From NCBI GenBank assembly GCA_025504975.1, contig JANUWI010000009.1, forward strand, positions 1,364,001 to 1,428,000: a stretch of DNA of 64,000 bases. Reading direction: 5' to 3'. This document shows, piece by piece, positions 62,971 to 64,000 of this stretch. The position numbers and the translations under genes are program-made. A model generated the notes under the pieces. The model was not told the DNA's origin, did not search any database, and saw only the letters and a program-made list of their open reading frames with translations. Each line of letters opens with the position of its first letter. The first letter of the stretch is position 1. The stretch is from Plenodomus lindquistii. Taxonomy: Eukaryota > Ascomycota > Dothideomycetes > Pleosporales > Leptosphaeriaceae.

Positions 62971-64000
62971 ATGGCCACAGAGGCGCCCCAGCAGCCAGAC
63001 ACTCAGGCGCATGAAGCCCCCCAGCCCGGCGATGCAGGCGGCGATGCGGCACAGAAGCCCGTCAAGCGCTCGTGGAGGTATGACGCGCCTGTCCCTAGTG
63101 ACTTGACTATACAATACTATACAGGTCATGTCTAACCACCACCACCACCACAGAAGAAAGTACCGCAAGATGCGCATCCGCTTCGACGACGCCATGAGCG
63201 AGAGCAATGCCCTCATCCTGCAGGAATGGAAGGCCATGGGCACGGCGCGCCGCCTGCAGGAAAACAACGACCAGCTGCTCGAACTGCTCCTCGACTTCAA
63301 CGAGCAGGCCCGCGTCAGCCCACGCATGCGCTACGACCTGCGCGACCTCTCTGCCGCCGACACCGCCGTCCCCACCTCCGAAGCCGCCCCCGATGGCGCG
63401 GCTGTCAAGGCCCAACTGCAGACCCTCAGGGAAGACGCAGCCGCCGGGCGCATCACCGCCGAAGACTATACCCTCAAAGCCGACCACCTCCACCGCTCAC
63501 AGGCCCTCCAACACACCCTCACATCGCTCGCCTCCCTAGAAGCAAAAGTCCCCCACACCACCCGCGCAGACCTTCCCGACCACCCCATTGAGGGCATCGA
63601 CCTTACCCCCCACGCGCCAGGCTACATGTCCCCCACCCACGAGGAAGAATACCTCCTTGCCACCGACACGGCCCTCAGCGAACCCGGCTTCGACCCCACC
63701 CTCCAAAACGGCAGGCCCCTCCGCCTCTCCAGCGCCCACCCACCCCTCGGCGAAAAGGACCTCACAGTGCGAAACCCAGATTCCGTCTACAACTGGCTGC
63801 GCAAGCACCAACCCCAAGTCTTCCTACAAGACAAAGACGCCGTCGCCCACGCTGAAAACCTCTCCGAGAAGAGCGCCGTTAAGGGCGGATCAGGCGGCGG
63901 CGGCGGCCATAGCAAAAAAGCCAAGCGCGAATCCACCGCCGCAACAGCAGGCGGAGCAACAGGCAACCTCGGCACCCCCGGCCCCCGCGACGCCGAAGAC
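62971..64000 (+). CDS. INO80 chromatin-remodelling complex subunit, Iec3 type (3' end beyond window)
   Basis: Nuclear subunit of the fungal INO80 remodeller. Exons 62971-63077 and 63154-64000, with a 76-nt intron (GTATGA...CACAG, branch TCTAAC), join in frame to 318 codons without a stop, so the gene continues past 64000. After a 30-residue Pro/Gln/Ala-rich leader comes the Iec3 core, RSWR-(R)KYRKMRIRFDDAM, then RRLQENNDQLLELLLDFNEQ (about residues 62-81), a predicted coiled coil. A long Pro/Ala/His-rich linker contains GYMSPTHEEEYLL. The second conserved block is NPDSVYNWLRKHQPQVFLQD (about 252-271), then SEKSA and a basic KKAKRES. The acceptor is ambiguous: CAG or the AAG three bases later, giving one Arg more or less. 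Confidence 0.83.

Overview
The window looks like a chromosome segment of a filamentous ascomycete (Pezizomycotina; probably Dothideomycetes, though that class placement is inference). The genes have short 49-104 nt introns with GT...AG ends and CTAAC/CTGAC-type branch sites, and they encode fungus-typical proteins. Two gene-bearing flanks of ordinary composition (1-5045 and 59246-64000) enclose a 54 kb block that is overwhelmingly A+T (one counted line, 10021-10080, is 13/60 G+C). In this block CpA and TpG are almost absent and TpA is extremely common. That is the signature of saturating repeat-induced point mutation (RIP).

Left flank: a 5-exon DHA2-type MFS exporter on the minus strand (135-1981) and, divergently from a shared 1.27 kb upstream region, a 2-exon alpha/beta hydrolase on the plus strand (3254-4340). 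Right flank: a fungal Nha1-type Na+/H+ antiporter (59321-60771, minus), an ORM/ORMDL sphingolipid regulator (61647-62306, minus) and, divergent from it, an INO80-complex Iec3-type subunit (62971 to beyond the window, plus).

The AT island (5046-59245) is a graveyard of transposable elements. From left to right: a minus-strand Copia relic (reverse transcriptase at about 6.5-7.6 kb); Gypsy-1 (8971-24420, plus, LTRs 285 bp, target duplication atatc), split by a nested Gypsy-2 (14521-22005, plus, LTRs 418 bp, target duplication atagt); a Fot1/Pogo-type DNA transposon (24924-26712, transposase on minus); Gypsy-3 (minus; pol at 27.5-32 kb), whose two candidate LTRs lie 20.4 kb apart (27274-27462 and 47531-47719); about 7 kb of unidentified RIPed DNA; a 3.4 kb cluster of unrelated tandem repeats (41.1-44.5 kb); a long unidentified minus-strand reading-frame relic (44.7-47.0 kb); a perfect-looking foldback element (47861-47994); Copia-2 (about 49.2-53.6 kb, plus), visibly less RIPed than the rest; a second Fot1/Pogo copy with 64 bp terminal inverted repeats (53889-55728); and 3.5 kb unclassified.

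No element is coding-competent. Cys/His zinc-knuckle codons have become Tyr, catalytic Asp has become Asn, and Gln/Trp codons have become stops. The most unusual items are: a possible antisense extra reading frame inside Gypsy-2; the 12-13 kb of unexplained DNA between the Gypsy-3 LTRs, with its tandem-repeat cluster and long unknown reading frame; the strongly restricted sequence context (RCGY) of surviving CpGs; and a gene border where an antiporter stop codon sits inside a consensus splice donor 75 bp from the island edge.
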